Positions 23,574 through 35,800 of a stretch of 64,000 nucleotides of DNA are shown in pieces. How positions within the stretch are numbered: the first letter of the stretch is position 1; every line of letters starts with the position of its first letter. The position numbers and the translations under genes were made by a program. The notes under the pieces are model-generated. The model ran no database searches. It had not been told where the DNA came from and worked only from the letters and a program-made list of their open reading frames with translations. Origin of the DNA: Hemibagrus wyckioides (taxonomy: Eukaryota > Chordata > Actinopteri > Siluriformes > Bagridae); assembly GCF_019097595.1 (NCBI RefSeq), contig NC_080713.1:12910199-12974198 (forward strand). The letters run 5' to 3'.

Positions 23574-24480
23574 AGACATGTGCATTTCCTGAAGAAAATG
23601 TGAGGGCTGCTTGCCATGGCAAAAATTCCTCCCAGAGTGGACAGCCATTACATTTAAAGGCAAGTGGTCAGATAGGGCGCCAAAAATGTTGGATGCGAAG
23701 GGGGTAGATAGGATGCCAATACTATTAGAGGCATGTACACAGAGAGGGTGCCAATACTTTTGGAGGCAAATGGATATGGGCAAGTGACATCAGAATGCTC
23801 GTCCTTGAGTTCTCCTCAGTGTGAGTATTTTGATATGTCACATGTCAATGTTGCAGTAATTTTGTGATTCCACTTAATTTCGGAATTTTGCACATTGTGC
23901 TGAGCATATCGGTATGTCACATATGTATGGTGCTGTAATTTTGCAATTACACTTATTTTGGGGGTTAGCTCGCAGGTGTCACATCCCAGCATGAACACGA
24001 GCCTTCTCCGGAATACTAATTAGTCATGTGACATGCTACCTGTTTCACCACGGACATATATACCCCACGCTCGCATTGTTTGATGTGAAGTATCGTCCCC
24101 ACATGACATACCGAGCGTTCTGTTTTGCCTTGCCTCGTTAAGTGTATGATTATTGCCTGTTTACCTGTTTCTGATCCTGCCTAGCCTCTGATACTGATTT
24201 ACGTGTATGACCCTGCTTGCTGCTCTGATTTCCAGTTTCGTTTTGCACTTTCGGTTTTGTTTTCCTCGATGTAGTGTTTTCCCGGCTTTGTTTTCTCGCG
24301 CTTTGTTTTTTGACCACGATTTCTGCCTGTGTGTATCTTCAAATAAATCTGTGAATAGATTCTACTCCTGCTGCCTCCGGCGCTTCATTACAGCAGGTGA
24401 CATCACTTGACATCACCAGAACCCAGGTCACACAGTTCTCCTAATTGTGCTGAGCGTTATATAAATGCACATACACACTT
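23570..24480. repeat. Dispersed repeat, copy 2 (interrupted by solo LTR)
   Basis: Repeats the 22.1-22.6 kb copy: CTAGACATGTGCATTTCCTG, AGGATGCCAATACTATTAGA, then GTGACATCACTTGACATCAC. It is interrupted at 23977-24392 by an LTR. The uninterrupted copy at 22530-22560 shows the pre-insertion site. Confidence 0.7.
23977..24392 (+). mobile_element. Solo LTR of a sushi-like gypsy element
   Basis: 416 bp, starting TGTCACATCCCAGC and ending CGCTTCATTACA, flanked by the perfect 5-bp duplication GCAGG (23972-23976 and 24393-24397). It has a TATATA box (24057-24062), a GTGAAGTATC motif 28 bases downstream (24085-24094) and an AATAAA signal near 24341. The paralogous repeat at 22530 has the single, empty GCAGG. 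With no internal sequence it is a solo LTR left by recombination. Confidence 0.9.
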
Positions 24481-25080
24481 TGAATTTTTAAATTGTACTT
24501 TGATCCCGCTGTAATTTTTGCATGTGATCTCACTCTCTGCATTCTAACTAAGTTATAAAAAATTGTAAAAAGTTTATAAAAAGACTCTGTTGAAAGATAA
24601 AAAAAAAGAAAAATATTCTGTAAAAATTCTGTAGCTTTATTGTGATTTGGAACTTCTTATATACTTGGAAATATAATGAAAATTTGTATCGCTGCCCCTC
24701 TAGCACATCTGAGTCGATTTAAAGACCCTGCAATATTTCTATTTCCTATTGTTCTCTTTTGTTCACATACCAGATGGCATGGCCAAGCTTGTTTTTTTTT
24801 TATTTAGCTCAGTGCGAATGCACAGGGACAAACTAGCACTACAGCATAACACACACAGAATGGCTTTTCACACAGTTCTTGCGTTCACAAGTAAATGACT
24901 GGGCTTCTGATTTTTTAGTCAGTTTCAATAATATTTGGTTAATGCCCACTGTTTGTTTTGAGCAGAATTGCAATACAAACTACATCCTCTTTGCTACAAC
25001 AGAAGAGAAACCCAAAACACATCAATATTTATATGTTTTGCACACTTGGCAGGTAGCTTGTTCCAAACCGCTTGAAGACA
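24480..25080. other. Intergenic DNA, nothing recognised
   Basis: AT-rich with T-runs; no exon or transposon protein was recognised. Confidence 0.45.
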
Positions 25081-26150
25081 GATCTTCTCTGAATGTAGGC
25101 TGCCCCAAATCCTTCGGTCTCTTCATATAATCCCAGACTCGATGATGTTGACATCAGGGCTCTGTGTGGACCAAACCATCACTTCCAGGACTTCTTGTTC
25201 TTCTCTACACTGAACATTGTTCTTAATGACATTAGCTGTATTTTGGGAATATAATATAATATAATATAATATAATATAATATAATATAATATAATATAAT
25301 ATAATATAATATAATATAATATAATATAATATAATATAATATAATATAATATAATATAATATAATATAATATAATATAATATAATATAATATAATAATAA
25401 ATTCGGGGCCAATCAGATGCCTACCTGATGGAATTGCATGATGAAAATATATATGGCTGTATTTCTCTGCATTAAGGAATCCATTACTCCTGACCAGATC
25501 CACAACTCTATTTGCAGAAAGGCAAACTTGCAACGAAACTCCACCATGCCTCAATGTTGCCTGCTCTCATTATTGTACCACTCTCCAGTCCTTCTGCAAA
25601 CAAGCTGCCTCCTGCTACAGCCAAATATTTCATATTTTGACTCATCAGTCTAAAGCATTTGCTGCCATTTTACTGCACGCCAGTTCCTATGTTTTCATGT
25701 ATAGTTGAGTTGCTTAGCCTTGTTTCCACATTAGAGGTATGGCATTTTGGGCACAATCCTTCCATGAAGTACACTCCTGGCCAGATTTCTCTGGACAGTA
25801 CCTGGGACCCACTGGTTTCTACCAGTCCTTTGCTTATACCACTGCTGGATATCTTCTGATGTCGAAAGGAAGTAAGCATGATGCATCTTTCTATCTCCTG
25901 CATTAAGTTTCCTTGGCCGACCACTGTCTATGGTCCTCTACATTTCCTGTTTCTTTGTGCTTCTTCAATCTTGAATCCCCAGTCTGCTTTGAAATCTTTG
26001 CCTGGTAGAGACCTGGTTGATGTAGTGTAACTACCTTGGGTCTTGTTGCTGTGCTCAGTCTTGCCATGGTGTATGACCTGTGACATGAAACCGCAACCTG
26101 ACCTTCCACAACCTGACCTTAGTAGTAGAGTTAGCCTGTTACTCACCTTT
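25080..26150 (-). mobile_element. Tc1-like transposon copy B, invaded by microsatellite
   Basis: Same family as copy A at 20.1 kb, opposite strand. Minus-strand remnants in order: MARLSTATRPKVVTLHQPGL (HTH, about 26065), a GISKGLVETSGSQ block (about 25840), a GGVSLQVCLSANRVVDLVRS block (about 25540), SGRHLIGPEFI (about 25410), then a long ATAAT array, then ANVIKNNVQC and STQSPDVNIIES (about 25140-25240). The DND catalytic region expected right after GPEFI is replaced by the array. Confidence 0.8.
25248..25397. repeat. ATAAT pentanucleotide array inside transposase
   Basis: About 30 uninterrupted ATAAT units. The array sits within Tc1-like copy B at the position of its catalytic aspartate motif. 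Confidence 0.95.
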
Positions 26151-26299
26151 AAAAGGATAAAATCCCTGACTTTGTGCAAGTGTAAAAAGTGTGCAAGGTG
26201 GCAGTTTTTAAGCAAAAGGGTAGTTACACTAAAAATTTGATTTAATTTAAATTTGACTGAAGACCTCTCAGTGAATAAACACTTAGTCAAGCAGGCTCA

Positions 26300-26743
<444 letters not shown>

Positions 26744-27179
26744 CTTGCATGATATACCTGGCAAAAGTGTGTTTCTGTGGGAGTCTGTAACCAGAGCCAT
26801 TTTATGTTTGGAAAATGAAGCAACAGGACTAGAGCAGTGGCCAAGTATGTTGACGCTAGAAGGCAGCTAAAGGGTAGTGAGTGGCAGTATCATCTGAAAA
26901 GGGCTGCCCTAATTAAGGGTGAATGCTGCTTTTAGACAGGTCACAGTCTAATGATCTAACTGTAACTTATGTATTCACCTAGAAGGAACTATGTCGACTG
27001 GTTCATCCCTTTGGTCATCTGGGTGATATTTGTCTCAGACTTGAAAGGTTATTAATCTGTATAATTTTGCCACTGATCAGTGGCTGTGTACGACACTGAT
27101 TATAACTCTTCCTTGGAGTGTCCTAGCAAGTGGCTTTGGAACTGTGCCTAGATTCGGAAAATGTGATGTGCTCTTGCAC

Positions 27180-27204
27180 CTATTTTTAGGCCTTCTATAA
27201 ATAG
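27180..27204 (+). promoter_or_regulatory. alpk3: Tandem MEF2-like boxes / TATA of alpk3
   Basis: CTATTTTTAG (27180-27189) and CTATAAATAG (27195-27204) both fit the MEF2 consensus YTAWWWWTAR. The second contains TATAAATA and would place transcription start about 25-30 bases downstream, near 27225. Such a pair is typical of striated-muscle promoters, fitting the known cardiac and skeletal expression of ALPK3. Factor binding is inferred from sequence only. Confidence 0.65.
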
Positions 27205-27224
27205 GACCCTTCTGGCACCACATG

Positions 27225-27299
27225 CTCAGCCATGATTGACAATTGCAGAGCTTTGGTCCACTGAAAGCAGCCTCTAAACAACTAGAAAACACACAAATG
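27225..27299 (+). other. alpk3: Probable noncoding exon 1 (5' UTR) of alpk3
   Basis: It begins about 25-30 bases after the TATA-like MEF2 box and ends at a strong donor, ATG|GTAAGT, at 27299/27300. The matching acceptor is a TTTTTCAG at 27675-27682. The start coordinate is an estimate. Confidence 0.5.
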
Positions 27300-27559
27300 G
27301 TAAGTATCTATAAATGTTATAATGTATTTTTGCACAGCAATCTAAAGTTAGAGTGGACATTTATCTGTTCAAACGTCTGTAACTGCACACAACCTTAAAA
27401 GTATCTTCATAACTAACTGGTTCTATTTATAACTTTTCCAAGTACTCTGTCTGATTAAACTAGATTTTCTTAACCAGTATAACTGTCTTATTAATAATCT
27501 GTTGTTCATTTTATCATCATTATAATGTTTGAAGAAGTCTAAAATTCCATACACTTTGT

Positions 27560-27599
27560 TATATATATATATTTATATTTGTTATATATATATATACTT

Positions 27600-27676
<77 letters not shown>

Positions 27677-27680
27677 TTTC
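27560..27680. repeat. TA microsatellite and poly-T tract in the 5' UTR intron
   Basis: Two runs of TA (about 27560-27597 and 27605-27659) followed by 20 T. The T run forms the polypyrimidine tract of the acceptor at 27682. Confidence 0.9.
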
Positions 27681-27682
27681 AG

Positions 27683-27806
27683 AAGCTCCAGACTCAGTAG
27701 AGTGGAGTATTTATATTAAGATTTTGGAGAGCAGAGACGACCGAGCTATTCTACTGCAAGACACCATTTTCATTTGGATTATATAAACAACAGCAGTTTT
27801 TGAGCA
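27683..27806 (+). other. alpk3: alpk3 5' UTR, second exon leader
   Basis: Sequence between the CAG acceptor and the ATG at 27807. Stops in all frames make it untranslated. If spliced to the exon ending at 27299, a short upstream frame is created (see findings). Confidence 0.5.
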
Positions 27807-27937
27807 ATGACATCACGGAGGCCAATGACCCATTCATATTCAGGCAATGGGAGATATTGCAGTCAAAATGGGGATGATGCCCTTTCACCACGCTTAGATA
27901 GCCGCAACTACCTCTCTAATGTCCGGCCTGAAAACAG
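27807..27937 (+). CDS. alpk3: alpk3 coding exon 1
   Basis: The ATG at 27807 opens MTSRRPMTHSYSGNG and runs to NVRPEN plus two bases of an Arg codon before donor GTAGGA. Human ALPK3 also has a Ser/Arg-rich N-terminus leading to an SVRPET-like stretch. The exon ends in phase 2. Confidence 0.85.
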
Positions 27938-29792
27938 GTAGGAAAGCCTTTGTCTTGCCCAGCATGTACTGGATTAGTTGATGTTTAGGAGCCAAATACC
28001 ATACTATCATCTGATTAACATCTGATCAGACTGGGTGGTCACTCATCACAAGTGTGTAGAACTATATACCAGAAATACAATAACATACTTTAACCAATTA
28101 TTATGCACTTTCTAATTGCATTTTCCCTATAGCATAAATTATTATCTAGAAACAAAACTATGGTCTTGTTTAGTCCTTGCAATGTTTTAATTTAATTATA
28201 ATTTTAATACTAAAAAAGGCATAATAAATACGTTTAATAATATGGTACTGCTGCTACTTCACTGATACAATACTAATACAACTCTGAAAAAGATATATAT
28301 GAATTGTACTTGTCTCTAAGGAACATCAGTGATAATTATTTAAAATGAACACTGATGACAATGCAAAATAAAATAGCCATAAAACAATTTCTTACATTTA
28401 GATTCATAATGTATGGAGATGTTTTATCTATTGTTTTGTCTGCCATTTACTAAATAGGTACTCAATTCACAGGTATTCAGACTACAAACTGAGGTAAACC
28501 TGCTTTAAAAAAGATTTTTGTACTAATGCCATCTAGCAAAATATAACTATCCCAGTACCACAACCCTTGTATTTCCTAAAACAAAAAGCAGACATTTTTA
28601 TTTGAGCTTCAGATATTGTACACATGGATGTTATACAAATATTTCACTTAGGCCAAATAATGTTTCATTTCTTACATGGTACGAAAGTATTTAATAATGC
28701 AACTTCAGGTTACTGAAATCACTTCGATCTTCCCAAAGTCATAGCAATGTAAAATCATTGACCCCAAACCTACCCCCCAACCCCCAGTACCATCTCCTTA
28801 TCCCATATTTAAACCGATATATCTAGTTATGATTGGTTGTTGCACCAATGCTGAGATGTTTAAAAATGCCTGTACACTGAAATCACAGATACCTTGTAAG
28901 TTAAAGATCAATTTATGTTTTCTCATGTTCAGGAGTACATTTTGTACAGTCATGTCTCAGCTGACAGAAGAGACTCAACCATGTTTTGAGACTACCATCA
29001 AGTCCAAGGCAGTATCAGAGGCCTGCAATGTGAAATTCACCTGTGTGGTCACAGGTAGGTTTTTAAACTGATAACTTTTAAAATTATTACTTTTTTAACT
29101 TTTCAAATTTAAAATTGTAACTTTTGTTCAGGAAATATGAAATGCAAACAAAATTATTTAGATTTGTAAATATGGAGAATACATCTTGTATTTGCAATAT
29201 TTGTTATGAAAATATGGATTACTGCTTTGTAAATCTGAATTTTAATGTGAGATTTCACATACAAATTCTCATATACAATCTCATTATGTGAGATTGTCTT
29301 TCACATCCTCTAACAAATTTTTTAAATGTATGAAATCAAAAGCAAAGAAGAACTGTAATCATAAACCACTGTGGTTGAGAGATTGTTCAAATTTTTTGAG
29401 CTGCTACTCAAAAGGTTCAAATCCTAACACACTTCACCCTGTGCTCCATCTTGCTAGGATGCAATGTCTAAAAAGTATTCCTACTGATTATTTCTCTATG
29501 TTGCAGCATCAAATTTAAGTATATTAGAATTAGTATTCTTCGCTTTATTATTTATTTATTTATTTATTTGGTTCTTTTAAAGTGACTGTCTACAAAAAAG
29601 TATGTAGATGTCTTAACATAATTTCAAAATAAAAAATCTAAACATATCCTAAATTATTCACCCCAAGTGTCAATACTTATTACAGCTATTATAACTCTAT
29701 ATGTTGCCTGATCTTAGTAGCAGTGTTTGTGCTCTGCAATATTTGGGTTTTGCCATACATAATTTTTAATAATGGATTTTACAGGAGAGGAG

Positions 29793-29845
<53 letters not shown>

Positions 29846-32800
29846 TAGTTTTTTTCTCTTAACAACTTCATGGGCAGTAATTTGTTCCTCGTGACAGCAG
29901 GACCAATCTGTCAGTGATATTTATTTTGTATGCAAACAAAGGTGCATTTGAAGTTAAGAAAAGTGTTTAACACAATCTGGATTGAGCACCCAATTAAATA
30001 GTAGTCCCATTTTAAACTGTTAAAAGAAAATGGGTTGAATACTTATCAAGCATTCATTTTTAAAAAAAAAAAAAAAATTATTTTAAAATAATTCTGATCT
30101 ACATAATGCACCTAATTTTATTTCTGTAGAGAATTAATTCCAAAGGAACAGACAACATTCCATTCTAATATGCTTAAATTTGATGTCGCAAAAGATAAAG
30201 AAATTAATTGTACTGTGCATCTATAATTAAATAAATATTTTCATAAGTTCATTCATTTGAAAATCATTAATTTGCATATGCTTTACATTTGGTTTCAATT
30301 TTGTATTTACTGGATTTTACTGTTGTACTTAAGGATAATGAACAGAATGATAAGAACTGAAGCTTAAGAAACTGCAACTCTGATCAAACTGAAACAACAG
30401 TTGATATTGAAACAACATTTGCAGCATTTGCTTTTTACATTTAAGTGTTCATGACACAATTTATTCGATTGTTTTTCTATTCATAGGCTACCCAGTTCCT
30501 GAACTGACTTGGTATAAAGATGATATGGAATTAGACAGATATTGTGGTCTTCCCAAATATGAAATTTTTCGCAATGGCAAAATCCATACACTTCATATCT
30601 ACAAGTATGTTGAGCAGAACTGACTTTCTTAAATATTCTAGTAGATGGCAATACTTACAAAATTTATTTCTTATTTCATGACTGATCAAATACCTTTGCA
30701 TTGTTTGATCTTAACATTTTCATACATACTCATTAATTTAACTGGATTTTTTTGTGGTGTGACATAATTCCAAATCTCGATACATCAGTTTGACTTAATG
30801 ACTATATAGTAATTGTCAGTTTCTTTTTAGCTGCACAGTGGATGATGCAGCCATCTATCAGGTGTCAGCCAGGAACAGCAAGGGTATTGTCTCTTGTTCT
30901 GGGGTATTAGAGGTGGGCACCATGAGTGAATACAAAATCCACCAGAGGTTCTTTGCCAAACTCAAGCAAAAGGCTGAGCTAAAACGAAGAGAGTTAGAAC
31001 ATAGTTACTGCCAAGAGAAAGACAAAATTCAACAGGAACACCTGAGCAACAGCCATGTTAGGTTGTTTGATGGTCTAGTATATCAATCTATCCAGATTGG
31101 AGAGGATAATGATGCAAAAGAGGATGAAATAACTGAGGAGCAGCCAGAAGCTCTTAAGGAGGAGTTGAATAGAATTTCTCTGAAAGTTAACAAATATCTG
31201 ATGATACCAGATAGAAATCAAGAAAATTACAGTGAGCATATGAGCTCAGATGTCAGTCAAAACAATGGCAATCAACAGCTTATCTATGGTTCCAAGAAGG
31301 CAGACACTGGTGGCACCATCCCATCCACCAAAGAGAAAGAAGGCAGAAGTAATATCACAGTATCCAATGGATTTGATGAGGCTTTTACTAGTCCATCTAG
31401 CCAAGGTGTAGTTGGAGCTAAGGACACACAAGAGGGAATGAGCCTGGCAAAGATCTTGGTAGAATCCTTGCAATTAAAACTGCATGAAGAACATCAGATG
31501 ACTACACTTCAGTCGCAGGAGATTACAAGTAATAAACCCTGCACCATTCAAGAAATGGAAAGAGAGAAAAGCGTGCATACAGAGGGAGAAAAGTTAAAAG
31601 CTGAAGAAATGCATCAAGAGTGGGAAAGTTGCTGGAAAGGAGAACAAGAAAGGTCATTAGAAAAAGAACAAGATTTTAAACAGCTTGAGCCTGAAAATAG
31701 ACCTGCAGCTGGTCCTGAAGGAAAGAAGCCTATATACAAAGAACCAGAGTATCACCACAAGTCTGCACTCAGTTCAGTGTTTCATTCCCTTAAGGACATA
31801 TTCTTTGGCAAGAGTAAAAAATCACCTGAGAACACAGACTCCTCTAAGAAAGTGAATGACCTAAATGTTGAAAAAGAAATTGCGACTGTTAAATCAGAAG
31901 CATATTGCCATCTCCCACAAATAAAACCACAGCAATATGACCCATCAAGTGTCTGTGGTACCGTGCCAGATCAGCTTGAATCTGTGGCAACAGAGCAGCA
32001 AAATCAAATTGGAACCCTTTATGTAAATACACAATTTTTTGAGGAAACACCATCATTACATATAAACACCAAAATGGAAATTTTACATTTGCATAATCAT
32101 ATTCATGGGTTTACTACAAATTATATAAAAGATATTTCCCAAAATTCTAAGACACATCATCAGAGTGTAGAAGAGGAAAAGGAAGTTGGTCCAGAAGCAC
32201 TTCAGAGGAACACCTTGTTGACAGTTCATGAGGTGAGTTTGTTACATTTCAGATTAAACAAAGTGGGTAAAATGTGGTAAAAAATGGTAATTTCCTGTAT
32301 TCATTCAGTTTAAAGTTATACCATCACAAAATGTTAAGCACTGCCCAACAGTGACTACTCACTTAAGTGAAAGCACAGGCATTTTTTTTTTATTATTAAA
32401 TAAATTAGGATATAGCTGTTTTTCTATCCATCAGCTTCATTGTTCATTTCATTGTTGCCTTGTTTGAACACACATTGTTTGAAATATTTGGTTTGTGATG
32501 TCCCATATACTTGATCACGTTACAGAAAGAGTTCTGTCAGTCTGTAAACAAGTACCGAGCTGAAATTTCTGCAGTGAGACAGAGACAGCTCAAAGTTCAC
32601 AAGCATATAGAAGATGTATTACCAGAAGATGTATTATCAGGTTTTGTTGATCATTATTTTTTGCATAATAGACAGACTGTAGACTGTCACATAAGCAGAA
32701 CATGAAGGTACAGTTGCACGCTGTGAGAATACTAGGTCACCCAAACAAACAGGCTACTAGACCCATAAAGACATGATATTAGTCTTACATAAATCATACA

Positions 32801-35800
32801 GGAATAATATATGCAAAGGTGCTAACATATATGGTATAGCTAGAGTAATTTTGACCCCTTGCTACAGCAATAGAGAAGATGCCTGAAATGTACCTTTTGC
32901 TCTTTTTTGCAGTTAATAAATTTGTGAACAAATATTGGTGGAAGCTTCATTCAAATTCTGCCCAGTCTTATAAGGATTTTTGGGAGCCTGTAAAGTGCCT
33001 TAAATTAAGTCAATTAATTTTTTTAAGTATTATTTGGAATTCTATTTGAATTAGAATAGTAGATAGTAGAATAACCTTTAATAAGGCAAAATAAGAACTA
33101 GAAGAAACTGTATGTATGGTGTATTCTGATATGCTTAAATTTATATTAATTTTATTTTTTATAATTTATTATTCTTTTTAAGCTTTTAAATATGCACATG
33201 ATACATTTCTAAAATCCAGAGCCCAAGTATATCAAGATATGTAAGAAAAATCTATGACTACGACCCTTGAGTTCTGTGTTCTTGCTTGTTGACCATTAGC
33301 TGATCGCCCAACTGTGACTGTGAACTAGATTTTGACTTTGACTTTGCCTTGCATTCTGGATTGCTTGCCACTGTGTTTATTAAAACCTTGTTCCACCAAC
33401 ACTTACATCCACCTCCATGTTTCAAACCACCATTACCTGACAAGGGTTCTACTCAGTCATGTGACAGAATAGTTCACCCATTATGGAAACAGCAACATGG
33501 AACAATGCTAGCATGATCATGCCAGCACCAGAGTCTGTCAGATTCAACTGGTGCTGTGATATACCTCTTCCGGCCCCCGTCAGTGGCATTGGAGGATTAG
33601 TAAAATGATGTAATTATTTTGAGAACTTTGCAGTCCTCAAGCCCACAGAATGATGGTGGCTGAGATTCCTCTTGTCCATGCTCACAGGCCAGGCTTGTTG
33701 CTGGTTGGAGCTTGTGGTCTTATTCAGAAGCCCTAGGTTTCAGAGGTGTAGTGGACTTTGCACACCAACTTAGTGGGGTATTCAGGGGTCCTGAGATTGA
33801 TGCCTGCCTATAGAGTATTTGAAGTGGGTTAACCTGACAGGTGGCCCCCCATAATCAAGAGCTCCCCCAGAGTCTGATTGGTTGTCTTCAACACAGAGCT
33901 CTCTCCAGAGGCAAACAGGATGGCCTTCAGCTCTGTTCCATGCTGAGGCTTATGTGGCTGCTTCTCAAGCTCTGTTCAATGCCATGTTCTAAGACATGTT
34001 CCATGCTTCAGCCAATGTATTGTCCCCTCAAACCCAGTTCCAACAGTTCCAAACCATGCTTCACACTGAGTCCAATATGGCGACCTCTCAAGCTAGGTTC
34101 CAAGCTATGCTCCAAGCCCTGTTCTAAGCCCTGTGCCATGCTGAGTCTGACACTGCAGCCTCCCAAGCCCTGTTCCCTGCTGAGGCCAACATGGTCTCCC
34201 CTCCAGCCCTTGTTCCAAGCCACGTTCCATACTTAGACCAATGTAGCAGCCTTCCATGCAATACTTTAAGCCATGCTCCAGGCCCTGTTCCAAGCCTTGA
34301 TCCATGCTGAGGCTATGACAAGGTAAGCTCCCTGCCAAGGCCCGTTTGGAGTCCTTCAAATCCCATAATGAGGTCAATGTGGTTGCAACCCAAGCTCCCA
34401 GCCAAGGCTGAAGTGGCAGCCTCCTAAGGCAAGCGGAATGCAGTCACATTCTCCCAGACATATCTTCAAGCCATATTCCCTTCTGAGGTCCCCCCAAGTG
34501 TAAAGACCCCCCAAGACCCCCCAAGCCAAGCTACATGCCGGGACTGATGTGGAGGCATCCTAGACTGTTTTGCAAGCCTAGATACCTGCCAAGACTGACC
34601 TGGCAGCCTCACAAAACAAACTGAACATAAAGTGGCAGCCTTCCAGATCCTGTTGCATGCCATGCTTCCTGCCCAGGCTGACATAGCAGCTTCTCAAGAC
34701 CCTGAGGACAAAGTTGTGACCACCCAAGTCCTGTTGCAAGCCATGCTCCCTGCTGCAGCTGATGTAGTGGCCTCTGAAGATCAGCTGAATGCAGAAGCAA
34801 ATGCACCATCACCCCGGAACCTGTCCTAAACCAAGCATGTTGGGGATGAATTAGCAGCCTCCTAGAACCTGTTGCAAGCCATGCCTATATTCCAAGCCCT
34901 GTTCCAGTCCCAGGCCATTGCCCTTTCTCATGCCCTGCGCTGGTTGTATATCTCTGACAAAGCCGACCCAAACTCTTCACCTACTTTAAGACCAGAGACA
35001 TGACAAGAGATGACATTTTGCTGACAGGAGCAGGAATGAAAAGGTTCCCGTATTGAGCCCTTTTGGGTGGATCACTGTCATGATTCCCCAACTTGAACTC
35101 CGGTGCTGAGTACTATTTTGTATGGGCCATTTTGTAACAGCACAAGGCCTTTGATGTACCGCAGGAAGGAGTTGGTGGACAAATGGAATTTTGTCCATAC
35201 ATACAGTTTTTTTCTCCCTTTAAGTAGCCAATATAGGCATGCTTGTGTCCATATGATTTCATAGTTTTGATATTTTATAGTTATAATTAATTGAATACAT
35301 TTTTAATAATAAATATATTCCACAGTTATAAAAGTGGGAACCACTTAGTAAACATCTATCAAGATTTTGAACATTTAGTCCTAAACTGATAATATAATAA
35401 TAAATATAATAATGCATGTGACTTTTCTGATCATGTCTTCTAACAGCCAACACATTAGCTTTAAAGAGCAAAAACTGTTAAACTCATTTAAAATAAAGAA
35501 CAACAAAGAAACAGGTGACCATTCATATTTTAAGTATGTGTACATACAAGATGGATATACAGTACATGTAGGCACTTGATAGTACCTCTGGCAAGTGTAC
35601 ATGGCCAGTACAATTAGCTTGCACTATTAACAAAGCTAATACAAAGCCCGGGACATGAAGTTATATATAATATATGTAAAGCATATTTTAAACAAACATG
35701 AATCATATACTGTAGTAAATCTTGTGATGTGATTAGTTCTAAACTGGTTTCACAACAGGACCAAGATTTTATAATGGATATTAAGTCATGACACAACACT

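Noticed and set aside
25123..25554. 143-codon minus-strand frame rich in LYYI repeats
   Set aside because: The repeat is the translation of the ATAAT microsatellite; only its flanks are transposase remnants.
33841..34829. Several frames of 65-131 codons on both strands
   Set aside because: They cover one degenerate repeat in different frames, with no start or splice context; described as a repeat, not as genes.
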